A DNA stretch of 64,000 nt. Origin: Fennellomyces sp. T-0311 (lineage: Eukaryota > Mucoromycota > Mucoromycetes > Mucorales > Lichtheimiaceae). The DNA is taken from NCBI GenBank assembly GCA_025266875.1, contig JALLLT010000059.1, forward strand, positions 1 to 64,000, in the 5' to 3' direction. The translations under genes and the position numbers were made by a program. Within the stretch, counting starts at the first letter, position 1. Each line of letters opens with the position of its first letter. Under the pieces are notes generated by a model. The model had not been told where the DNA came from. It saw nothing but the letters and a program-made list of their open reading frames with translations, and did not search any database. Shown here piece after piece: positions 11,089-20,220 of the stretch.

Positions 11089-13230
11089 TTATGCCCAAAC
11101 GTCTTCTTGGTATCTTCCTGCATCTCTCAGCTTGCTGATATAGTCAGCTGCGCCAGCGTCGTCATATCCGCCAAACTGCTTTGCAAAACCGACTAATGCA
11201 GACTGGACGTCCTTTGCCATACGCTTGGCGTCACCACAGACGTAGACATATGCGCCCTTGTTGGCTATCAAGTCCCAGGTCTCTGTGGCGTTTTCGTTGA
11301 GTTTGTCTTGGACATAAACTTTTCGATCAGTTTCCCGAGAAAATGCGGTGATCAGGCGAGAAGAGCCACCCAACTCGTTAAATAGCTCTGGCCATTCTTC
11401 CTTGTACAAAAAGTCTTCGTTGGATCTTCGGCAACCAAAGTAGAGAATGGTGGGACCAATGGATTTGCCGTGATGCTTCTTTTGGTAGGCACGCTCTCGA
11501 ACGAAGCCACGGAAGGGAGCGACGCCTGTACCAGGACCAACCATAATCACTGGCTTTGTTGTGTCTGTGGGTAATTTGAAGCTCGATTGGCGGATATGTA
11601 CAGGCAGTTTGGCAGTCTTGAGTTTATCGTCAAAGTATTGACCGTTGGGTCCGTCGATAGAATATTCGGTTTCAACTTGGATAGCCTCGTCTTCGTCGTT
11701 GAGGGCGGTATGGACAGCCCATAAATAGTTTGTGTTGACACCAAAGACCGTGCGCTCGGGTGTTGGATCAGGATTGAACTTGAGTGTGACAGCGGTAACA
11801 CTGACACTGTCCGGACTTTCCGACGACGACGAAGAAATCGAATAATACCGAGGCTGCAGTCGTCCGAAGCACTCGACCAACACATCCGATGGTACCCGGT
11901 ATGCAGCGCCGGATGACGCATAATTCAACACCGCAGCCAAGTTCCGAACCGAATCCAATACCACTTGTCGATATTCATCCTTGTCCTTTGCTAACTTCTG
12001 AAGAATCTCTGTAGCTTCTGGTGACGGTGCGAAAGGGGCAATCATCTCCAGGGTTGGTCGCGGTGGCAACTGGCAAATATCCAAGTAGTGTCGCAGCATG
12101 GCGCGGTATGTTGTGGGCTGAGGGAATGGTGACTTCTTGGCGGATGTTTCATCGGTGGCTGTAACGCATATGATCGTATCGAGCTTGCCTTCGAGTCCAA
12201 ATGTACGTGCCAGACCCAATACCTCGTCTTCGCTGTTCGTTGGCCAAATCGCAATATGGTCACCAGTGGTATAACTCATGCCTGATCCGCTGATATCAAC
12301 TTCAAGATGCAGGCAATGGCGATCTGAGCCATTCAAGAGGTCGCGTGTGGTAATAAGTGCTGGATATGGCTTCTTGGATCCCCAAGCGTTCTGTGACATA
12401 TCGCCAAGTTCGCCGCAATACACGTGGCCGTTGCATTCAGTTTGCTCCACAACATGGTAGGTGGTATCATGTCCGCTGCTGCCGTTGCTGGCAGCATCGG
12501 TTTCCATCGATTCGCCAAAGAGAGGCCACATTTCTTCCTGCCATGCTTCAAAATCGTCTTCGAGTGACTTTTCATCATCACCAAGGCCAAGCTCACCAAG
12601 ACGTGTTGCACCGCATTCGGTTAGCTTCTTGTCGACAGTTTTGGATACCCAATTATAATAGGTATATGAGGTGTTTCCAAGTCCGAAAATAAAGTACCGA
12701 AGATTACCGAGATCGTCGCCTTCAGAGAACTCGGGGCTCTCAAGCAACTCCCAAAATTCAGTAGCGTTGTCAGTGGGTTCGCCTTCACCGTAGGTTGCCA
12801 AGACAAACATAGCAATGCAGTCTTCAGGGATTTGATCCAGGTACTTCATGTTGCACTGTTCGAGATCAAGGACCAAAGCAGGTACTCCAAACCGCTTCTT
12901 GCACTGCTTGCCAAGTCGTTCTGCGTAGTCTTCCGCAGTGCCTGTTTGCGAACCATAAAAGATCACTACTTTGCGGTTCTAAAAAAAAAGCGAATTAATG
13001 ATCTGAATTATTTCCGATTGAAATATTTGTCGTACCTGCTTCTTCATGATCTGTACAAAATTTGATTCGTCTTCCTTTTCTTCTTGCTGGACAGCCTTCT
13101 TTGATGGTTCAGGGGTACGGGTACCATTGTTTCCAAAGAAGTACTGGCTGGCCATATAGGCAACAGCGCCCAAACCCAGGGCGCTGACGAGTAGTATAAC
13201 TTGCTTATTTAATGTGGTAGGTTTTGTCAT
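11089..13230 (-). CDS. CPR1/NCP1: NADPH-cytochrome P450 reductase
   Basis: Two exons, 13230-13036 and 12978-11089, with a 57-bp intron; 694 residues, the usual length. A membrane anchor lies at about residues 10-30 (VILLVSALGLGAVAYMASQY). The FMN domain has YGSQTGTAEDYAERL, ATYGEGEPTDNA and GLGNTSYTYYNW. The FAD domain has RYYSISSSS and GVNTNYLW. The NADPH domain has VGPGTGVAPFRGF, FGCRRSNEDF and YVCGDAKRM. The penultimate Trp (DVWA end) is the residue that stacks on the flavin. The ER-bound enzyme passes electrons from NADPH to P450s such as Erg11, squalene epoxidase and haem oxygenase. No key residue is missing. Confidence 0.97.
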
Positions 13231-13980
13231 GAAAAAAAGCGTGAATAAAGAGGGGATCAGGAAATCGCGTGCCTAGCCTATATATGTTTTCTATTAAAAT
13301 AGAAAAGCGGAACGATTCGTCCCGCACCAATATATTTATTGCGGAAATACTTTTCTGCCGGGGGTACCTTTCTCGGCGCCTTCTCCCATTTGTCACGTTC
13401 TGCCAAAACAGTAGCAGAAACATTCCGGAATAATCTGCACCTCATACGGGAGTCTACGGTTAAGTTTTGTCATACTTACATAAAAAGAAGCCTTCAGATG
13501 ATATGAGTCAAACCCTTATAAAGAAATATTCGTACACATAAATAGCTGTCACACACCTATCCCGTCATCCCTCCAATGTCACAGTGGATAAACATTTGCG
13601 CCCAGGCAACCCTTGGAGCACCTGTATAATTTTTGATCCGAAACACATTTTATTTGTGGCTTTCAGGTTAAACGTGGTACCGTTATGCACGTTGATTTGA
13701 GCCAATAAAAATGAAAGAAAGAAACGGGCCGGTGGCAAGAAGTTGAATTTTAAAGCGAAACATGGTTCCAAATCCAAACAGACTGGGTGCAACGCATCGA
13801 TCTAATAAATATCGAACAGAATCCACGATACCTATACACTGCTTCTATGTAAAATCAAATGCTGTATATGTAGGTGACGCATCTTTTAAAGTTCAATAGT
13901 AAACGAACCAAAATACAGTGTCCGCTCACTATAATGTTGGGGTCTATAGCAATTTTTTCGTTATAACGGTGATTGATTTC

Positions 13981-14175
13981 AACTAGCATGTTCACATGAT
14001 CGGTGCTAAACTTCTTGGATCTTTCGTGGAGACTCCCAAACTCGCCACCGATGAGGTTGATTTCTTGTTTGCTACATAGTAGTGGTTTGTCTGAGAGTAT
14101 TCGAAGATTAACCTTGAATGTAAATATAGATGGCTCGAAATAACCCCCTTCCGTATAATCCCTAGCGTATCATTA
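13981..14175 (-). pseudogene. Fragment of the same lineage-specific family as the decaying gene at 2.4-4.3 kb
   Basis: On the minus strand this stretch reads as a diverged copy of the segment at about 3010-3200. The reading KVNLRILSDKPLLCSKQEIN parallels KVDLRVLSDKPLLGSKQEID of the first copy, and nucleotide similarity runs through the block from the TTTCTTGTTTGCTAC phrase onward. No flanking exons are recognisable, so only a remnant survives. A transposon-end-like sequence lies 40 bp away at 13914-13934. Confidence 0.6.
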
Positions 14176-14671
14176 AAAAAGTCATGTCAACAGCTTTGCA
14201 TTTTGCGACAGTAAAGTCGTATTCGTGGCCGCAATCAGTAAAATCTGTTGGGTGAGCATTGCTGAATAGCACAGTCAAGAGAATATATACTCGTCATTAC
14301 GATATATGAGTGATAACGGAATGGTTGAAGAACAAAACTACAATCCATCCGGTACCACTGTGATGTGTTATTAACTTTAATCTAATGCCATTGTTTCATT
14401 ATCATTACCGAAAAAATCCTGCATGGATCCTCTGCGTAATCTCTTATGCTTGCTGTTCCCGTTAATCATGTTCAAACGCTTGCTCGTCGTACTGAATTGG
14501 CCTTATAGAGAAACTTACGTAACCGCATTAACCATGAATAAAACATTGGCAAACCAGCTTGGACGAATGTAACCCAGCGACATCTCTCCAAAAAGAAATC
14601 AGCATATGTCTTCTCCCTGTACAGCCGATCGTTCATTAAACCAATACAAATAAACCATTTTCAGCCAATTG

Positions 14672-14893
14672 TCTATAAAAGCTGCTCGTTACAACGGATG
14701 CATCACTGTCAATGTAGAAAATGCCGTAAAAAAAGGTTGCAAAAGCAAACATCTTTGTTGTATCTGTTCGAATACGTGTGCGCGTGATGAAGCACATTTT
14801 CTGTCTCTACAGTCGAATTCAACTTTTAGTTTTGATAATATCAACCGCTGGTACGCTCAATACTCTTTCACGTATGTCTTGAATTCTTCATAA
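14672..14893 (+). other. Possible degenerate third tiny Cys/His unit
   Basis: A CTATAAAAG box at about 14673 is followed, some 45 bp on, by an ATGCCGTAA sequence like the start of the gene at 17058. An open frame then contains GCKSKHLCCICSNTC, a Cys/His cluster. Unlike the two genes downstream, no start codon plus intron combination joins these pieces in frame. I treat it as a possible relic only. Confidence 0.2.
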
Positions 14894-15011
14894 TATCTTT
14901 AGCATAGTACAAATCTATTGTCGGAACAATGGGCAAGAACTGTCGTCAGTTATCGATAACTCACTGTATAAAACGACTCAAAACTTTTACTATTGACGAC
15001 CTTATTACCAG

Positions 15012-15019
15012 TATAAAAG
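15012..15019 (+). promoter_or_regulatory. TATA box of the first tiny Cys/His gene
   Basis: TATAAAAG, 62 bp before the ATG at 15074. This is a normal distance for a fungal TATA promoter with a short leader. The tiny gene at 17058 has a matching box at the same distance. Confidence 0.6.
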
Positions 15020-15073
15020 CTTGTCGTTTTTGCTGATATTTGGCTCATTACTCACAAAAGAACATTCGAAAGC

Positions 15074-15279
15074 ATGAAGTAAGTAATACTCTCTTGGTCC
15101 CAACAAACTCTCATTGATTGCCTCTTAGCCCCAGCGATTTACTCCCTTCCCAAGCACGCAACCGCTCAGCTCGCATGAGTGAAGAAGGCCTTCGCAACTT
15201 TGATGCGCTTGACCCGTGCTCGCACGGTACAAGATGGATCTGTTGCAGCCAGTGCAACAAGTATATGCGCAACAAATGA
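15074..15279 (+). CDS. Tiny Cys/His zinc-knuckle-like protein, 51 residues
   Basis: Exon 1 is only five bases (ATGAA, 15074-15078). A 50-bp intron follows (GTAAGT donor, CCTCTTAG acceptor), then exon 2, 15129-15279. The joined frame is 51 residues and begins MNPSDLLPSQARNRSARMSE. The C-terminal half has C-S-H-G-x4-C-C-S-Q-C-N (about residues 31-44), fitting C-x-H-x(6)-C-x2-C, a spacing able to bind zinc. There is no signal peptide and no membrane segment. A perfect GTAAGT donor, a TATA box and uninterrupted codons argue for a real gene. It shares its architecture with the gene at 17058-17295. I do not recognise a named family; RNA or protein binding through the knuckle is only a guess. Confidence 0.5.
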
Positions 15280-16990
15280 ACGTCTGAATTGACTTCCATG
15301 GATGTTCGCTAAAGTTCAAATGTTGTGAGCGTTGTCTAAACTTTTAGCAAATAAATACATCCATTCTTCACCCATTCAATCGACATAATATTCAATTGCA
15401 ATCTATGACAGAAAATATTTAAGTCAGGAAAGAAAAATGTTGCTTGAGATGAAGAAGATTGTAGAATATAATAATATAATATTTATATGGTTCTCTAAGT
15501 GCTTTTTGGATCCTTCATTTCGCCAAAGTCAATGACAGCTCCGTAAGTCTGTCATAGATACATTGATTAGGTAGCTTTATTAATGGACTAATAAGAAGAG
15601 CTACTCAGCTTTATATGAAGCTCTTTACTTTAATTAAAGCAAGTAGGATATTTGGCTTGACTAACAATTCCACCGGAGGCGTCTCAGTGACAGCTGCAAG
15701 TTTAAAAGTGACGATTTTATTTACTTACTGCCTCGACAGGCGATGACAAAGAGTAAAATCGACTTTATATGTAATCAATCCTTCTTTTCGTATGTAGATG
15801 ATGGTGGCGATACATAGGCAGCTTTTTTGTGATGCATTCCAGAGCTCTGCAGTGTAAGTTTCCACGGGAGCTTTTGAGTACAGTAGTTGTTGTGTTTGGG
15901 AAACTATACTCCTCAGAAAAAGATTACGTCAAGCATATTATACAAAGCAGCATCAAGTTGTACATGGTAAGGATGCACACATCATTCGGAAACAGATAGT
16001 AACACTAGAAAGCCAATACACCAATATACGCCGCTAATGATAGATACCCTCCCTGTATTCCCAATTGAGAAATCAACAACACTTCGTCTCCAATAACCCT
16101 TCACCGTAGCAGTAGATATAAATACTCGTTGTCATCGTCATTGTAAAAAAAAGGAAAAGAAGGAAAGAGAAAAAAATACAAAGCAGAGTCTCATGGGATC
16201 TGTTCTGTCTTCTTGTGTATTCTCAAATTCTACAGTCGTCGTCAGGATACATTATCTCGCTGCTTAAAGCCACGGGGCAACTCGAACTTGTACATCACGG
16301 ATCATGCAAGTGAGTACCCTTGATCCACGTAGATCGGGAATGCAGAGAGTGGCCTTCACCGCTTTTTTTTGTTTTACCCAAATCGAATTGGTATTGCCAG
16401 TAATCAACTATTTGAGAGTGAATATGTACTTTTGCTGTGATACTGTGAGTTTTCTAGCAGCGAAATGGCGGTGACTCACAGAGATGCCATTTACATTGCG
16501 CGGCATTTATCTGTATAGAAAGCAAAACCGTAATCTGTTGTGTATGTACAATGATGCTCTGCATGCAAACAATGGGTGCAAGGTAATGGTGTACCCTTGG
16601 TATTGCTTGTGAGCCTTTGTATGCTTGATCTGAGTTATGTATCACTTAAATAGCTTGTACGTATATATACGTGCACGTTTTGTTGCCATATGGATATTGT
16701 GCGCTTATTGTATAACTAAGCAGTATCCTTTTGTATCAGTACAAATAAATTAGAGTATCTTCGATGGTGAAAACCTATCATAAAATCTCTTTTACGTAGT
16801 ATTCAGTGCTGAAACAATGAACCAGCTCCGGCTATTGTCACTTTTTAATTTAGCCAGTACGTTCATATACGAACAAACAGTCTTGGTAATCCATTCATGA
16901 TGAATCAAGTATGCAGTATGAATCAATCAATTTATCGATTGGTAGATCAAGGATTACATACTTACATAAATTTACTGACGACTTTTACTA
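15280..16990. other. No feature recognised between the two tiny genes
   Basis: AT-rich sequence with scattered short open frames. None has a start, splice signals and conserved motif together. No repeats or transposon ends stand out. Confidence 0.45.
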
Positions 16991-16994
16991 TCCA

Positions 16995-17002
16995 TATAAA
17001 GG
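16995..17002 (+). promoter_or_regulatory. TATA box of the second tiny Cys/His gene
   Basis: TATAAAGG, 63 bp before the ATG at 17058, matching the 62-bp spacing of the sister gene. Confidence 0.55.
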
Positions 17003-17057
17003 TTGGCTTCTTTTGTTAGTGCATGAGTTGGTAAGTTATTTTGTTGTTGCAAAAAAA

Positions 17058-17295
17058 ATGCCGTAAGTTATTTATTTGGCATTGTACTCTTTCTGTTAAT
17101 CATTTTACGTATATTCAAAACAGCAGCCGAACACCTTTCCTAAAAAGCCGCTGCCGCCACCAAAAGAGACGAGAGCGTTGTAGTGTCTGTCCTACACTCA
17201 AGTGTCCGCATGGCCAAATCAGGATAACCGCTTGCCGACTCTGCAATACTTCACTCATCGTGGCACGCCACAAATTTGTTAAGCTACTAGGCTAA
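17058..17295 (+). CDS. Tiny Cys/His protein with two zinc-knuckle-like motifs, 58 residues
   Basis: Exon 1 is five bases (ATGCC, 17058-17062). A 61-bp intron (GTAAGT donor) ends at a CAGCAG tandem acceptor, and exon 2 runs 17124-17295 (or starts at 17127 with the second CAG, losing one Ser). The product of about 58 residues is very basic. It holds two motifs in a row: C-R-H-Q-x5-C-S-V-C (C-x-H-x6-C-x2-C) and C-P-H-G-x6-C-R-L-C-N (C-x-H-x7-C-x2-C). The second resembles the motif of the 15074-15279 gene. Both genes share the TATA spacing, the five-base first exon and the phase-2 first intron. Likely nuclear or nucleic-acid-binding from its charge, but this is inference. Confidence 0.5.
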
Positions 17296-18893
17296 CTATT
17301 TGCATTACCTATAAAAATCTGTTAGTAGGACTCGAAAAAAAGGAGCATTTAGCTTTTTTAACAAGTAAAATATATTCATTTTGCATACCTAAATGGAGTT
17401 TCTACACAAAGCGAACGTTAAAGAATAGTTGTTGCCCGCAATATATATCATTCATCATGACGGTAGCAGTGTCGATTTGACAAAAGCGAAGCAATGGGCA
17501 GCTTGTTAGTTTCTTTGCAATCATACTTGGCATTTTTTGTTGTAGGGATCCAAAATACACTTCAAAGACCTTTGGTCCTTGTATAGTATTATAGACGCAA
17601 GTTCTGTATTACCACATGTTTACTGCTTCCTAACAAATAGGCACAGAGAGGAACCACATACATATGCGGAGCTCAGCAGTGGCATATCCATTTTCTTTGT
17701 CTCGAATATGCCAAAAAAGCCAGAGCGAGATTTCGTGTATTCATGAGGGATTTTTATAACGACCTCCATGATAAAAAAATGCTGAGTTCGTTGCCCTTGC
17801 CCCCACCGGATATAAGCTTTCAAACATTTGTATCATGGTAAAGACAGATCATGATGGGCCGACAGATAATTGCCAGCAGAGCATGGATGAGTTGGCTACA
17901 TCCCTTTTGAGAATCGATAAGAAAGAATATTAAACTTCGGTGGCACTTCGCTAAGCTTCGATATGAGTGCTTGGTCTACCTGGACCGATCATCGATAGAA
18001 AAGAAAGACACTTGCAGAAAATGACGACTCAAGCGCAATCACCAGTGATATCGTTTTCAAGTGCACTCACACCCAAAAGCCAGGACTGAAAAAAAAGATG
18101 ATGTGAGGTAGGCTAGTAAAGGACACCACACAAGATGGTTAGGCTTGTAAGGCCATGAAATGCATTTTGAAGGAGTATGTACAAGGATAACATGTGGGAA
18201 TTCCTATTATTGGGGATCCAGTGCTGAATGAAAGAGAAGAGGAAGACTTTACGAAGACCATATCTCCTAATATTGCCTTGATAACCAGCTCAGTCGCGAC
18301 GACTATTCAAACCGCCTTCTCATCTAGTTAGAATAATTATTTATCACTGCCGATCATTGGAAAGGGCTGCATGTAGTGTAAATGTCCACACATATTTTAA
18401 TAAGGTCATGCAGATAATACTGGGCAGCTAAATCACAAATGCTAATGTATATGTACGGATCCAACGCTGACTTTTCAATCGAAAACAAAAGTCCGGTATG
18501 TTAACTTCTGCGTTACAGTGTTGTTTGTATCATTGCTGGCGTGAAAACAAGACGTATAAAGAAACTCAACTTATTACAGCCAGACGTAATCAAGACCCTC
18601 ACTGCAAGAATATAACTCTAGGAGATTGGGCCCTCTAAAAGTATGAACAGAGTTGATCCAAGAAGCAAGTCTTGTCGGCGACTTCAGCTGCGAACAAAAG
18701 AAATGAATCACAGAGGATGTAACATGCAAGGATGGCTATCACCAGATCAATGATTTCCAAATCAAGATTGGCTTGCCTGGTTTGACTTTTTCTTTATAAC
18801 CTTTGGAGCAAGGGGAACAACCAAGCGTATCGGAAAATCATAATGAACGAGGTGCAAGTTTTAAATCCGCACTCATCTTTATCTCCATAAAGT
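17296..18893. other. No feature recognised; upstream region of the multikinase gene
   Basis: No conserved open frame, repeat or RNA gene seen. The last few hundred bases must carry the promoter of the gene starting at 18894. Confidence 0.4.
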
Positions 18894-20095
18894 ATGGCTT
18901 CTAACGTGCAATTGGTTAAATTCAGCAATCAAGTAGCAGGACATGATAATCTTCTTCAGTTCTCGACCAACGATCTAATGGTGATCAAGCCGTCTACGCA
19001 CAGTGAGCTTCAGTTCTACGAGGACTCACAGGGCGATCTAGAATTCCGTTGCTGGATTCCAAAGTGCTATGGCAGTTTACATGTTGCGACAGAATCTGAA
19101 CTCCAATTGCTTGAGCAGCAAGCAAGTCAGTTGCAACAAGACGGCGCTGCACAGGTGCCACTCCAATCGGCCATTCGAAAGCACGACGCCGAAGGAAGAC
19201 CCTTGGATGATATCCTTTTTTGTTTCTTTTGCTTTGCGCGCTGAAACACACGGCTTGTGAAAGATCATGTCCTTGACTGATGGATGAACACAGCATCTAT
19301 GTTTAGAAAACCTTCTCCACGGCTTCACGAGACCCTGCATATTGGATTTAAAAGTCGGCGATCACCTGTATGACGCTAGCGCCGACGAAGCTAAAATCAA
19401 GAAGATGCAGTTGAATGCGAAGGGTACGACAATCGAAACCATGGCAACGAGGATATCTGGCATGAAGGTGCGAATGAGTGTTCCAGTGAAAGCATCCGCC
19501 GTACTGACGGCACATGTGTTTGCAGGTGTACAATACCGTGCAAGGTGAATGGGCGCTGTATAACAAGGCGTATGGCAAGGCTCGGACAAAGGACGATCTC
19601 ATTGATGGATTGCTGGCCTACTTTTTCCCCACGAGCACATACGGCACCGAGGTGCACCCTCACAGGGCTACAGTGAAAGATGACGAAGCAAGGCCAACCC
19701 AGAAGCGGATTGCCAGCAACAAGATGGAGTGGATACTGGAATGCTTTCAAGAGGAAGTGACCGGGATCCGGGAGTATCTGGAAGCGCATCCCAATGTGGA
19801 GCTGATTGGATCGTCGCTCCTTTTTGTCTACGAAGGCGACAAGACTGTTGCTGATGCGTTGTGGAAGAAGATGCTGGAAGAGGACCGCAAGGAAAATGAA
19901 GGGAACGATGAAGAAGCTGAGGAAGAGGACGAAGAAGAGCGGCCACCGATGTATGACCTGCGGCTTATCGACTTTGCACATGCCAAGTGGGACTCGAAGC
20001 AAGAGAAGCAAGACCCGGGAATGCTAAAAGGGCTCGACAGCGTGCTGCATCTTCTAGAACAGTGCTTGCAACGGCAGCGAGCCGAGAAGCTCTAG
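18894..20095 (+). CDS. ARG82: Inositol polyphosphate multikinase (IPMK/Arg82/Ipk2 type)
   Basis: Three exons: 18894-19209, 19292-19467 and 19526-20095, giving 353 residues. Early residues include NQVAGHDN, the usual N-terminal block of the family, and an FYEDSQ segment near 40. Across the first junction the frame reads LDEHLCLENLLHGF, followed by the catalytic P-x3-D-x-K-x-G motif as PCILDLKVG. Later come SSLLFVYEG and LRLIDFAH, the SSLL and IDF motifs of inositol-phosphate kinases. The enzyme converts IP3 to IP4 and IP5 in the nucleus and cytosol. An acidic insert (about 290-315) precedes the IDF motif. Intron 1 has no GT and only closes as an AT-AC intron (separate entry). Intron 2 is ordinary. 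The next gene begins only 125 bp downstream. Confidence 0.93.
19210..19291 (+). other. Minor-spliceosome (U12-type) AT-AC intron in the multikinase gene
   Basis: The 5' end is ATATCCTTTT, the exact AT-AC form of the U12 donor. TCCTTGAC at 19270-19277 matches the U12 branch-site consensus TCCTTRAC, with its A 15 bp from the 3' end, inside the usual window. The intron ends in AC at 19290-19291. Only this end restores the frame: the carried G plus AG makes Glu before HLCLENLL. Ending at the AG two bases later, or at other nearby AC or AG sites, breaks the frame or hits a stop. The preceding reading frame stops at 19242-19244 if the intron is retained. Confidence 0.88.
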
Positions 20096-20220
20096 CATAT
20101 CTAGCATAAAAGTACAGTAGTTTTAATTGCACCTTGTTTATAACAGTCGAACGTCGCGTGGATTTGGAACGCGTCGTAAAAAAAAATCGCGGTTATTCGC
20201 GTCCCTTTCACTGTCCCCAA

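Larger units (their letters stand above)
13231..15005. other. Gene-poor region between the reductase and the first tiny Cys/His gene
   Basis: Upstream part must hold the reductase promoter. At 13914 a TACAGTGTCCGCTCACTATAA sequence resembles a pogo-type inverted-repeat end without a visible partner. It is followed by a coding remnant described separately. No intact gene seen. Confidence 0.45.

Noticed and set aside
16724..16733. GTATCCTTTT, a U12 donor match in gene-poor DNA
   Set aside because: No coding sequence beside it and no matching branch site.
20134..20220. Upstream in-frame ATG for SCC2
   Set aside because: Would start only 38 bp after the previous gene's stop; the ATG at 20221 leaves room for a promoter and begins a more typical N terminus. 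Not fully excluded.
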